A DNA stretch of 9,094 nucleotides from JAZSMS01 sp045536015 (GCA_045536015.1 JAZSMS010000071.1:1-9094), one strand, 5' to 3'. Counted from the first letter of the stretch, positions 1-6,302 are shown. Notes: generated from the letters alone by a model not told the origin. A program made the numbers and translations.

Positions 1-577
1 CCTCCGGCTGCAAAGCAGAGGGGCAATAGGGCTCCCACTTTTGCGGAATTTTGTCAAGCTTAGGCTCGGTTGCCATAAAGAGCGCATCAAAATAATTTAC
101 GTCTTTTGTTGCTTGAACAAAGTGACTGCACTGACGGTCAAAGTTAAAGTTTTTAGATGAATCTGTATTGCCAATAAAGGCGGGCACAAAGCCGTTTGCC
201 GAGACTGTTTGTGCAAAAGAAATCATCCAGTTGTGGTTTACACTCCAATCAGGTTTAATTTCTGCAAATAAAGCAATGCCTTCGTTTTGAGGAACACCTA
301 ATTCCCTTGCGGCTTCTACCGCGGCTAATGCATCGTCTCTGCCGCTAACGCGCGAAACCTTGGCTTCGGTAAGGTCGCGGATAACCAAGCCGATTTTGCA
401 GGCAGAAGCTTTTAAAAACTTAATTTCTTCGGCAGAAATCTTTCCTTCACCGGAAAGAGTTCTCAAACAAAAGGCAGGAAAAAACTTTTGTCTTTTTACC
501 CAATCGAACATTGTATAACCATTTTTCAATTTTTTGTTGATTGGCGCTATTGAATTAACGCCAAAAATAGTTTTCAT
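1..577 (-). CDS. Glycoside-hydrolase-like (DUF1906-like) TIM-barrel protein, 3' end outside window
   Basis: The frame is open from an ATG at 577 to the left edge, giving 192 residues with the C-terminus missing. The start is supported by an AAGGAGG ribosome binding site 7 nt upstream. No signal peptide or membrane segment is visible, so what is seen looks cytoplasmic. The N-terminal half has the rhythm of Rv2525c/DUF1906 glycoside-hydrolase-like domains: a strand ending in CLRTLSGEGK (residues 37-46), an 'ISAEEIKFLKASACKIGLVIRD' helix-strand unit (47-68, given here only as a pattern), GRDDALAAVEAARELGVP (79-96), an acidic strand IALFAEIKPDW (101-111), and NGFVPAFIGN (128-137). In that family these elements form successive beta/alpha units of a TIM barrel, and some members act on or bind cell-wall material. 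The substrate and any activity are unknown. The family call comes from pattern recognition and is moderate. Confidence 0.6.
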   Translation of the reverse strand, partial: MKTIFGVNSIAPINKKLKNGYTMFDWVKRQKFFPAFCLRTLSGEGKISAEEIKFLKASACKIGLVIRDLTEAKVSRVSGRDDALAAVEAARELGVPQNEGIALFAEIKPDWSVNHNWMISFAQTVSANGFVPAFIGNTDSSKNFNFDRQCSHFVQATKDVNYFDALFMATEPKLDKIPQKWEPYCPSALQPE

Positions 578-667
578 TTTATTTTCCTCCTTTTAATTTT
601 TTAAAATGTAACTATTTTATTGAAATCAGCGTCCCGATTTCTTGCAGCTGCAGGCATATAATATAAC

Positions 668-696
668 TTAACTATGACAACTAATGTCACCGTTAA
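668..696. repeat. 29-bp dyad, copy 1
   Basis: The sequence reads TTAAC-N2-TGACA-N5-TGTCA-N2-GTTAA, with both arm pairs perfectly complementary. It is followed on the plus strand by AAAG and a long T-rich run. A second copy lies at 1371-1399 in the same orientation, and identity continues through TGTCACCGTTAAAAAG and into the T-run. This copy ends 91 bp upstream of the start of the minus-strand gene at 577. Read on the minus strand, GTGACA inside the dyad could serve as a -35, with TTATAT 18 nt further on as a -10. The site could be an operator, a weak terminator, or the end of a repeat element. Confidence 0.6.
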
Positions 697-852
697 AAAG
701 TTTTTTTAAATTTTTTTGTTCTTTTTTTGACATTAAAAAACCTCTCTGATTTAGGAATGCACCGTACTTTGCGGTAATACACTTCTTCATAAACACGATC
801 TTTCATATATTCTTCTTCAAAAAAGCTTTTTACAATTTCAAAGCTTGAATTT

Positions 853-1026
853 TCGCAAGACGGTCTTAGCTATACCGAAATTGAACTGACACGCGTTGAG
901 CACGATGAAAATGATTCTAATCTCATCACCTATTACGCAAACGGCAAAGCTGTTTCTAAAGACGAGTATGATTTAGCGGATAATAAAATCAGCACAGAAA
1001 GTATTGTTTGGACTTCTTTGAATTAA
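853..1026 (+). pseudogene. C-terminal gene remnant, function unknown
   Basis: An open frame with protein-like codon use ends at TAA 1024-1026. It encodes about 57 residues beginning SQDGLSYTEIELTRVEHDE and ending ESIVWTSLN. The content is polar and beta-like, as in the tail of an extracellular or periplasmic-type domain. The frame is open back to 793, but there is no ATG or ribosome binding site. The part before 850 reads more like the antisense of a minus-strand frame. A hairpin follows 36 nt after the stop. This looks like the tail of a gene whose front was lost by deletion or insertion near 850. The family is not recognised. Confidence 0.4.
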
Positions 1027-1062
1027 TATTTAACAACATTTAAATGCTTTATAATATAGTTA

Positions 1063-1094
1063 AAATCTCCCTCTATTATAACAGAGGGAGATTT
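1063..1094. terminator. 12-bp perfect hairpin, possible terminator
   Basis: Arms AAATCTCCCTCT (1063-1074) and AGAGGGAGATTT (1083-1094) pair perfectly around an 8-nt loop. The hairpin lies 36 nt after the stop of the plus-strand remnant. There is no long T-run after it on the plus strand (ATTTATAG); on the minus strand it ends GATTTTAACT. It could be a weak terminator for the lost gene. Confidence 0.45.
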
Positions 1095-1101
1095 ATAGTT
1101 G

Positions 1102-1143
1102 GCGTCTTCAGACGTGGAAATAAACCCCCAGTTCTACTGGGGG
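1102..1143. mobile_element. Hairpin pair resembling an IS200/IS605-type end (relic)
   Basis: Two hairpins lie close together. The first is built on CGTC-TTCA-GACG (1103-1114). The second is a perfect 8-bp stem, CCCCCAGT-TCT-ACTGGGGG (1125-1143), joined to the first by an A-rich spacer. IS200/IS605 elements carry imperfect subterminal hairpins that the Y1 transposase TnpA recognises, and C-run/G-run stems with a small loop are common in Firmicutes members. Neither tnpA nor tnpB is present in the window, so this would be an isolated end or a non-autonomous relic. A simple structured RNA or a terminator-like stem is the alternative. Confidence 0.35.
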
Positions 1144-1370
1144 AAGAAAAACGCGCAGAGCGACAATAAAAAGGGCGAGCTAAAAGCAAGCCCAAAGCAC
1201 TTGAGAAAAATCAAACCTCCAAATATAATGGTAGTGGTTTGGCGACCGCATTAACAAGGAAAAGCCCGCAGGTAATATCGGAAATATTATCAAGCGCTTT
1301 GACACAGTTAAAACGTAAATTTTACATGTTAAAACTGGTTTTAATCATAATACGTTGGCTATAATACAGG

Positions 1371-1399
1371 TTAACCCTGACAGATTGTGTCACCGTTAA
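1371..1399. repeat. 29-bp dyad, copy 2
   Basis: This copy has the same architecture as copy 1 (668-696): TTAAC-CC-TGACA-GATTG-TGTCA-CC-GTTAA. The arms and the right-hand CC are conserved, while the central 5 nt and the left 2-nt spacer differ, which is what is expected when the symmetric bases are under constraint. A TATAATA motif lies just upstream of both copies (657-663 and 1360-1366). This copy ends 82 bp before the start codon at 1482 and lies upstream of that gene's promoter, so it is placed to act as an upstream regulatory site or to block read-through. Confidence 0.6.
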
Positions 1400-1431
1400 A
1401 AAGTTTTTTAATTTTTTTAAAAAACTTTTTA
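1397..1431. repeat. 15-bp AT-rich inverted repeat
   Basis: The arms at 1397-1411 and 1417-1431 are perfectly complementary around a 5-nt T spacer. They are made almost only of A and T with one G/C pair. The repeat begins inside the end of the dyad at 1371-1399 and runs into the -35 region of the next gene. It could act as a weak terminator that insulates this promoter, or as an AT-rich upstream element. Confidence 0.5.
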
Positions 1432-1454
1432 TTTTTGCATAAGTGTGATATAAT
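1426..1454 (+). promoter_or_regulatory. Promoter of the YcxB-like gene (extended -10)
   Basis: A perfect TATAAT at 1449-1454 is preceded by TG one base upstream (TGATATAAT), the extended -10 form of sigma-A promoters. The -35 position 17 nt upstream is only T-rich, which an extended -10 can tolerate. Transcription would begin near 1461, leaving a leader of about 20 nt with the ribosome binding site. Confidence 0.6.
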
Positions 1455-1481
1455 TCAGGTATAAAAGAAAGGAGACTTTTT

Positions 1482-2300
1482 ATGCCTGATATGCAAGACG
1501 TTGAAAAAATTGTTGTACAAAAAGAAGAACAACAACCCATAGAGGTTTTTAAATTAAATTTTTCCGAGGAAGATGTTAGCGAGGCATTTGACATTACAAG
1601 AAGAAATTTTATAACACGTACAATTGTAATGATAACCGTATTTGCCGTTATTATTGGGCTAATTATTGCTTCGAACCAAGGAAATGAAGCGGTAGCGCTT
1701 TTTCTTGGAATGGCTATTATGTGGGCAATTTTTTGGTTTACTGCTATGCGCCAAAATTCAAGAGTGTGGAAGCAAAGCAGTCAGCGTATCTGCAGTTCAA
1801 CTTATGAGTACAAGGTTTTTGAGGAGGAGCTGGATATAACCATATATAATGCAGAGGGTAGAGCAATAAGCAAATACATTCGTAATTTTGATGAAATCGG
1901 TCGCGTGTGGCAAACAGAAAAGCTGTTGCTTGTTGAAGTGCGGAATGAGTCGTTTTTATTTAAAAAGAGTGAGCTTAACAAGGAAAATCCTTTTTATTTG
2001 CTTCTGCAATCAAAATTGGCAAAAAACAATGAGGCAAACAGGTATGAAAAAAGCGCAAAAGCATTGGTTATTGCTTCGGAGATATCAATTATGGTGGCAA
2101 TGGTGCTGTATCTGATAACGTCAAAGGACGAAACACAAAATAGCGGAATGATGTTCTTTGTATTGCTACCCATTCCTGTCAGCTCGGTGATTTATGGGCT
2201 TATGCTTAAGGCTAAGGATTATAATTATATGAAAAGCTTAGTTATTGGAATTATTACAGCGGTGGTGCTGATTTTGTGTGGAATAACCTTTGCATCTTAA
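1482..2300 (+). CDS. YcxB-like multi-pass membrane protein
   Basis: The 272-residue protein starts at an ATG with GGAG 7 nt upstream. Hydrophobic segments lie near residues 46-64, 68-88, 192-213, 223-243 and 250-270. Between the second and third is a soluble stretch (about 108-180) with the pattern of the YcxB-like domain: FEEELDITI, a conserved turn leading into IRNFDEIGRVWQTEKLLLV, then ESFLFKKSEL. YcxB-like proteins are small bacterial membrane proteins without a defined biochemical function. The N-terminal tail (1-45) is charged and probably cytoplasmic. The three C-terminal membrane segments go beyond the usual two-TM YcxB layout, so this may be a longer variant. It is a single-gene unit with its own promoter and terminator and has no co-transcribed partner. 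The family call is moderate; membrane location is firm. Confidence 0.75.
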   Translation: MPDMQDVEKIVVQKEEQQPIEVFKLNFSEEDVSEAFDITRRNFITRTIVMITVFAVIIGLIIASNQGNEAVALFLGMAIMWAIFWFTAMRQNSRVWKQSSQRICSSTYEYKVFEEELDITIYNAEGRAISKYIRNFDEIGRVWQTEKLLLVEVRNESFLFKKSELNKENPFYLLLQSKLAKNNEANRYEKSAKALVIASEISIMVAMVLYLITSKDETQNSGMMFFVLLPIPVSSVIYGLMLKAKDYNYMKSLVIGIITAVVLILCGITFAS

Positions 2301-2308
2301 ATTATTAC

Positions 2309-2347
2309 AAAAAAATAGCCGATACGTTATGTATCGGCTATTTTTTT
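2309..2347. terminator. Strong bidirectional terminator
   Basis: A perfect 17-bp inverted repeat (2309-2325 and 2331-2347) with a GTTAT loop has the GC core AGCCGATAC and is flanked by A7 and T7. It therefore gives a T-run in either direction. It sits between convergent genes and serves the YcxB-like gene from the left and the glycosyltransferase from the right. Confidence 0.93.
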
Positions 2348-2353
2348 GTTAAA

Positions 2354-4267
2354 TCAGTTATTCTCTTTTTTAAAAGCTTTTGTCATTTCTTCAAGCTTTT
2401 TACTGCTGTCGGCAATTAATTGCGTATAAATCGTATTTTGCTGACCCCAAATTGTAGAGCTCAAATCTTCCTTATGCCCAACTAAAAACGGGCAGGTGGT
2501 TAAAACGCGAAGCTTTTTATTTTCTAAATAGCGGTCGATCGCGTTAACGTGAACGTTGCGGTTAAGCTCGTCCCAGTCTGCAATCATATCAAAGGCAGAT
2601 TTATCGTATAGGTTAAACACCATACTTATAATTTTATCAAGGTAAACAAAGTCTACGCCGTCTTTATTCTCGTGCTTTAAAATTTTAACTCTGCCTACGT
2701 CTGCCATAATGCCCGAAAAAATATTCCAATCGCTGTTTTGCTTTGTAAAAGCAAGCACTTTTTCAAACTTTTCTTCAAACTCGGGCGGGAAGTAAACATC
2801 GTCTTCGCAAATTAAGATATTATCCAAATTTTGCTCGGCGGCTTTTTTAAGCATAAATTTATAGCTCATACCGCAGCCTATCCAGCCAAGGCGGTGCTTA
2901 AGACCGGGGAAGAATTCAAAGCCAAATTTGTTATCGGCATCAAACGCCTTCTTGCGCGAAACCGATTCGGGAAGGCTAAGGCAAACGCGGTTTGATGCAA
3001 AATTGATAAACTTGCCGACCGAATCATAAAAGAAATCAAAAGTTATGCGGTCGTTTGCAAGCAAAAAGCGATAGAGATAAAACTTTGTTGCGTTTGCGCG
3101 CGAGTTAAGCGTTTTAAGGTTTTGCAAAACCTTTGCCTTGCGCTCTTCTTCATGCGTAAGCCAGTATTCAATGCGCTCAAGAGCCTCATTAACGTTACCA
3201 ACCGAGGTAAAGTCAACGATGTCTTTAAGCGCAAGCTCTTCTTTTTTATCGCCACTTGCTTCTGAAACTATAAGACAGTCGCTTACCGAAAGCGTTTCGT
3301 ACAAACGCGTAGTTTCAAGCAGAGCATTTTCGTAATAGTGCGCGTTGATAACGATTTTTGCTTTGCGCATTTCTTTATATAATTCTTCGCCAAACTTATC
3401 GCAGATAACTTTAAGCTTATATTTTTCGCCAATCGGCTTTAAAAATGCCTGACGTCTATCGACAAACGGTGCACCGTAGAATAAAACGTCGTATTCTTTT
3501 TCTTCGTTTGGTTTATTATCCTTAATTCGCTCGGCACAAACGTCAATGGGCATATAGTAAAGCTTGCCTGCAAGCACGGGATCGTTGCTGAAATATTCGA
3601 TATTGACCATTGAATAGTCAAACACCGCATAGGCAGAATGAAGAATGTTTATATATTCGTCGGTAAGCCAGCGCGGGTTGATGGTCTGCTCCATCTGGAA
3701 AGCGATATAAAGAGGAGGGAAACGCTTAAAGTTTTGCGGGCAAATCATAATATAGGGAATATTTTCATATTCCTCGGGCTCTTTTAAATGAATTTCGCAC
3801 TCGATGCCTGCCGAAAGCAAAATTCCCTGCAAAAGCTCGGCAATATAAAGCGTATGCTCTATTACTACAATGTCTATTCTTTCGCAGTCTGAAAGCTTTT
3901 CAAACGCCATATCGGCAGATAAAAATGCGCCCTGCACACTGCCTTTTTTCTTTTTTAGCTTGCTTGCTAAAAACCAAAAAGGCGAAAGCAAAATTTTTGC
4001 TGTTTTGCGCGCTATTTTAAAGCGCTTGCTTCCAACGGGCAAAAGCTTGTTTTGTATTTTGTAAAACGAAAACAAAACGCGCCAACCGCGAGAACGCAGA
4101 ATTTTGTTGTGCGCCTGCTCAAGTGCAACGTAATTGTCCTTTAATCTGCGTACCATTACGTTTGAAGCCTTTAACGCGTTAGAGCATTCTTCGTATTTTT
4201 GGTTAAGCTCGGCAAGCTGAGCTTTTAATTGCTCGATTTCTTGTGCGCTTAAATTATTATCCTTCAT
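2354..4267 (-). CDS. Two-domain glycosyltransferase: coiled coil, CgeB-like GT-B, GT25-like GT-A
   Basis: This 637-residue cytoplasmic protein is the last gene of the exporter operon. The start ATG has GAGG 7 nt upstream, 19 bp after the ATPase stop. Residues 1-57 form a coiled coil ending in RSRGWRVLFSFYKI (58-71), a linker type seen in surface-polysaccharide glycosyltransferases. Residues about 130-400 resemble CgeB-like/group-1 GT-B enzymes: YDVLFYGAPFVDRRQAFL (259-276), RKAKIVINAHYY (301-312) and RLYETLSVSDCLIVSEASGD (321-340), the expected nucleotide-sugar half. Residues about 425-600 resemble family GT25 (LPS-type) transferases: RVCLSLPESVSRKKAF (427-442), WIGCGMSYKFML (462-473, SY where many members have SH) and ILICEDDV (484-491), whose EDD is the likely metal/nucleotide-sugar motif. 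Two different transferase folds in one chain suggest two sugar additions, or one active and one binding domain. The sugars cannot be told from sequence. Confidence 0.8.
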   Translation of the reverse strand: MKDNNLSAQEIEQLKAQLAELNQKYEECSNALKASNVMVRRLKDNYVALEQAHNKILRSRGWRVLFSFYKIQNKLLPVGSKRFKIARKTAKILLSPFWFLASKLKKKKGSVQGAFLSADMAFEKLSDCERIDIVVIEHTLYIAELLQGILLSAGIECEIHLKEPEEYENIPYIMICPQNFKRFPPLYIAFQMEQTINPRWLTDEYINILHSAYAVFDYSMVNIEYFSNDPVLAGKLYYMPIDVCAERIKDNKPNEEKEYDVLFYGAPFVDRRQAFLKPIGEKYKLKVICDKFGEELYKEMRKAKIVINAHYYENALLETTRLYETLSVSDCLIVSEASGDKKEELALKDIVDFTSVGNVNEALERIEYWLTHEEERKAKVLQNLKTLNSRANATKFYLYRFLLANDRITFDFFYDSVGKFINFASNRVCLSLPESVSRKKAFDADNKFGFEFFPGLKHRLGWIGCGMSYKFMLKKAAEQNLDNILICEDDVYFPPEFEEKFEKVLAFTKQNSDWNIFSGIMADVGRVKILKHENKDGVDFVYLDKIISMVFNLYDKSAFDMIADWDELNRNVHVNAIDRYLENKKLRVLTTCPFLVGHKEDLSSTIWGQQNTIYTQLIADSSKKLEEMTKAFKKENN

Positions 4268-4286
4268 AAAATTACCTCGGCTAATT

Positions 4287-5384
4287 TTAATTTCCGTCAG
4301 TATCGGCTAAAACTATGGCAAGCTCGCGGGTGTCGGGCGGAACTATACGGAAGAAATTGCAATCAATGTGGACCGTTACTATGCTTTCCTTTGGTGCCGT
4401 TAATTCAAAGTTAATGTGTTCGGCATCTACGTTGAGCTCTACCGAGCTACCGCCTTCGATATAGGCGTGAACGCGCTCGGTACCGTTTAAATCTTTAAAG
4501 GGACAATAAAGGTTAACCGAAACTATACCGCGCACGCCTGTTTTTATTTTATAAACCGCTTCTTGCGGAAGCCAATTATTAGAAAACATTTTCACGCGCT
4601 GAATATCATCGATGGTGTTGCCAATTTCAAACTGCGGTGCATTTTCAAACGTGGTAACGCCTTCGTAGGCATCGCAAACGGACTGCGTATCGCCGTCAAG
4701 CACCACGCGACCGTGATCAAGCCAAACGACGTGGTTGCACATAGAGCGAATTTGGTTCATTGCGTGCGAAACCATCAAAACTGTTGTGCCGCCGCTCATC
4801 ATCTCGCGCATACGCGCTTCACTCTTTTGGCGAAAGTGACTGTCGCCTACGGCTAAAATTTCGTCAACTATTAAAATTTCGGGGTCAACCTGCGTTGCAA
4901 TCGAAAACGCAAGGCGCATAATCATTCCCGAAGAAAAGGTGCGCACGGGCTGGTCGACAAATTCTTCAAGCTCGGCAAATTCTATAATTTTATCAAATCG
5001 TTCGTTTAAAAACTTTTTGCTGTACCCTAAAATAGCACCATTTAAATATACGTTTTCGCGTGCGGTAAGGTCCATATCAAAGCCTGCGCCAAGTTCAAGC
5101 ATAGGGGCAATTTTGCCGTTTATGCTTATGCTACCGCTGCTTTGGGTAAGTACGCCCGAAATCATTTTTAAAAGAGTGCTTTTGCCTGCACCGTTTCTTC
5201 CTATAATGCCACAAACCTCGCCCGGCGCAACCGAGAGCGAAACATGGTCAACCGCGCGAAAATGGTTTATTTTAAGCTTTCCCTTAAGTAAATTAAAAAA
5301 GAATTCTTTAAAGCTTTTTGTATTATTTTGCTGCATATGAAAATCCATAACAACGTCACGGATTTCTATCATATTTTTTGACAT
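4287..5384 (-). CDS. ABC transporter ATP-binding subunit, polysaccharide/teichoic acid export type (Wzt/TagH-like)
   Basis: The 365-residue ATPase would power glycan export with the permease encoded immediately upstream. The ABC domain covers about residues 1-245: Walker A GRNGAGKST (62-70), signature FSSGM (150-154, in place of LSGGQ as is usual in this subfamily), Walker B ILIVDE (170-175), D-loop region LAVGD, and switch His207. The long stretch before Walker A and MLELGAGFDMDLTARENVYLNG (95-116, named as a pattern) are typical of Wzt/TagH/RfbB exporters. Residues about 246-365 form an extra, beta-rich C-terminal domain, shorter than the carbohydrate-binding domain of E. coli Wzt, that may read the substrate. 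The ATG has GAGG 7 nt upstream, and the permease TGA lies 9 nt before it, so the two are tightly coupled. Confidence 0.93.
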   Translation of the reverse strand: MSKNMIEIRDVVMDFHMQQNNTKSFKEFFFNLLKGKLKINHFRAVDHVSLSVAPGEVCGIIGRNGAGKSTLLKMISGVLTQSSGSISINGKIAPMLELGAGFDMDLTARENVYLNGAILGYSKKFLNERFDKIIEFAELEEFVDQPVRTFSSGMIMRLAFSIATQVDPEILIVDEILAVGDSHFRQKSEARMREMMSGGTTVLMVSHAMNQIRSMCNHVVWLDHGRVVLDGDTQSVCDAYEGVTTFENAPQFEIGNTIDDIQRVKMFSNNWLPQEAVYKIKTGVRGIVSVNLYCPFKDLNGTERVHAYIEGGSSVELNVDAEHINFELTAPKESIVTVHIDCNFFRIVPPDTRELAIVLADTDGN

Positions 5385-5393
5385 TATATTACC

Positions 5394-6170
5394 TCAAACG
5401 TTTAAAATAAAGTTCTTTTTAGTCTTTTTATAGATAAACCAGCCAATTAAAGCAAACAAAACGGCATAGCCTGCGCACCAGATAAAGCGCTCAAGCGAAG
5501 GAATTTGCTGCTCAAGCACAAGCGTACGGAAAAACGTTACGTATTGGTACATTGGGTTTGCCTGATAAAGAGCCTGAAATTGCTGTGGGATAATATCTGC
5601 CGAATAAAAAAGCGGTGTTAGGTACGTCCAGACAACAACAACTACGTTGTATATAAACTGCATATCGCGGAAGTAAACGGTTACAGATGCTAAAATAAGA
5701 CCTATACCAAAGCTAAACACTGCAAGCATAACGTATAAAACGGGAATAAGCAAATGTGTAAACGAAAGAGGAATTCCCTGGATAAAAATAATAACGTACA
5801 GTGCAAGGGTAGAAAACGCAAGGTTAATTCCCGATGCGATAATTTTAGAGATGGGGAAGATGCACGCAGGGATATACACCTTTGTAATTAAAGATGCGCT
5901 TTGGATAATTGAACCGAGTGCCATCTGCGTAGATTCCGAAAAAAAGTTAAACGTAACGGTACCTATTAAAAGATACACGGCGTAATTTTCTATCTGAAAG
6001 CGGAACAGGTTTGAAAATATCAAATACTGCACGCACATCATTAAAAGCGGGTTAAGCATACTCCAGATAACGCCAAACACACTGCGTTTATATCTAGTTT
6101 TAAAATCACGGCTTACAAGCTGACCAAGCAAAAAGCTATATTGCTTAGCAGCATTTATTGCGTTTTTCAT
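5394..6170 (-). CDS. ABC-2 type transporter permease, polysaccharide/teichoic acid export (Wzm/TagG-like)
   Basis: The 258-residue membrane subunit has the length usual for Wzm/TagG. The N-terminal amphipathic segment reads RDFKTRYKRSVFGVIWSMLNP (21-41), the family hallmark, followed by about six membrane segments (near 35-55, 62-80, 108-130, 138-165, 172-190, 230-247). LTPLFYSADIIP (184-195) and NPMYQYVTFFR (205-215) are further family motifs, and the C-terminus is basic (YKKTKKNF). It would form the channel for an undecaprenyl-linked glycan with the ATPase encoded just downstream. It is the first gene of the operon, with GGGGG 7 nt before the ATG and a promoter about 60 bp upstream. Teichoic acid or O-antigen-like glycan cannot be distinguished. 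Confidence 0.93.
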   Translation of the reverse strand: MKNAINAAKQYSFLLGQLVSRDFKTRYKRSVFGVIWSMLNPLLMMCVQYLIFSNLFRFQIENYAVYLLIGTVTFNFFSESTQMALGSIIQSASLITKVYIPACIFPISKIIASGINLAFSTLALYVIIFIQGIPLSFTHLLIPVLYVMLAVFSFGIGLILASVTVYFRDMQFIYNVVVVVWTYLTPLFYSADIIPQQFQALYQANPMYQYVTFFRTLVLEQQIPSLERFIWCAGYAVLFALIGWFIYKKTKKNFILNV

Positions 6171-6193
6171 CTATTGCCCCCGTTAAAATAGTT

Positions 6194-6224
6194 TGGCAAA
6201 TTGTGGCAGTGCCATCTTTTGCCA
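6194..6224. promoter_or_regulatory. 31-bp symmetric nested dyad at the exporter start site (candidate operator)
   Basis: The sequence is TGGCAAA-N3-TGGCA-N-TGCCA-N3-TTTGCCA, with both outer 7-bp and inner 5-bp arms perfectly symmetric about one central base. It begins just downstream of the minus-strand -10 (6230-6235) and covers the predicted start near 6223. A dimeric or tetrameric repressor bound here could block initiation of the exporter operon. The one-base centre makes a simple RNA hairpin less favourable than a DNA site, although an outer stem could still form in the leader. Confidence 0.5.
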
Positions 6225-6229
6225 CATAA

Positions 6230-6258
6230 AGAATAGCATATTTTAACTAAAAAGTCAA
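6230..6258 (-). promoter_or_regulatory. Promoter of the glycan exporter operon
   Basis: On the minus strand TTGACT (plus-strand 6253-6258) is followed by exactly 17 nt and TATTCT (6230-6235), with TGC before the -10 giving an extended form. This is a good sigma-A promoter. Transcription would start near 6223, leaving a leader of about 50 nt. Confidence 0.75.
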
Positions 6259-6273
6259 TAGATACAGTGAGGG

Positions 6274-6302
6274 TTGATTTTATACAATTAATATGATACA
6301 AT
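6274..6302 (+). promoter_or_regulatory. Promoter of the lipoprotein gene
   Basis: TTGATT (6274-6279), a 17-nt spacer and TACAAT (6297-6302), with TG one base before the -10, make a good sigma-A promoter. Its -35 is 15 bp from the -35 of the divergent exporter promoter, so the two are back to back. The leader is about 25 nt. Confidence 0.72.

Larger units (their letters stand above)
578..1481. other. 0.9-kb intergenic region without an intact gene
   Basis: This stretch separates two divergent genes and holds no convincing complete CDS. From left to right it contains a 29-bp dyad (668-696), overlapping open frames on both strands around 693-1026, a 12-bp hairpin (1063-1094), a hairpin pair resembling an IS200/IS605 end (1102-1143), a structured but non-coding part (about 1150-1320), a second copy of the dyad (1371-1399), and the promoter of the downstream gene. 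The mix of repeats, broken frames and hairpins suggests DNA that has taken in and lost mobile or accessory sequence. Confidence 0.7.

Noticed and set aside
578..1481. CRISPR array or tRNA gene in the long intergenic region
   Set aside because: There are only two copies of the dyad, 0.7 kb apart, without regular spacers. No cloverleaf with a TTC loop and acceptor pairing was found.
1322..1594. 90-codon minus-strand frame overlapping the start of the YcxB-like gene
   Set aside because: It runs through the dyad, the AT-rich inverted repeat and the promoter of the plus-strand gene. Its sequence is low-complexity and basic, and no ribosome binding site fits.
4939..5340. 133-codon plus-strand frame inside the ATPase gene
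   Set aside because: The minus-strand frame carries every ABC ATPase motif, so this is an antisense shadow.
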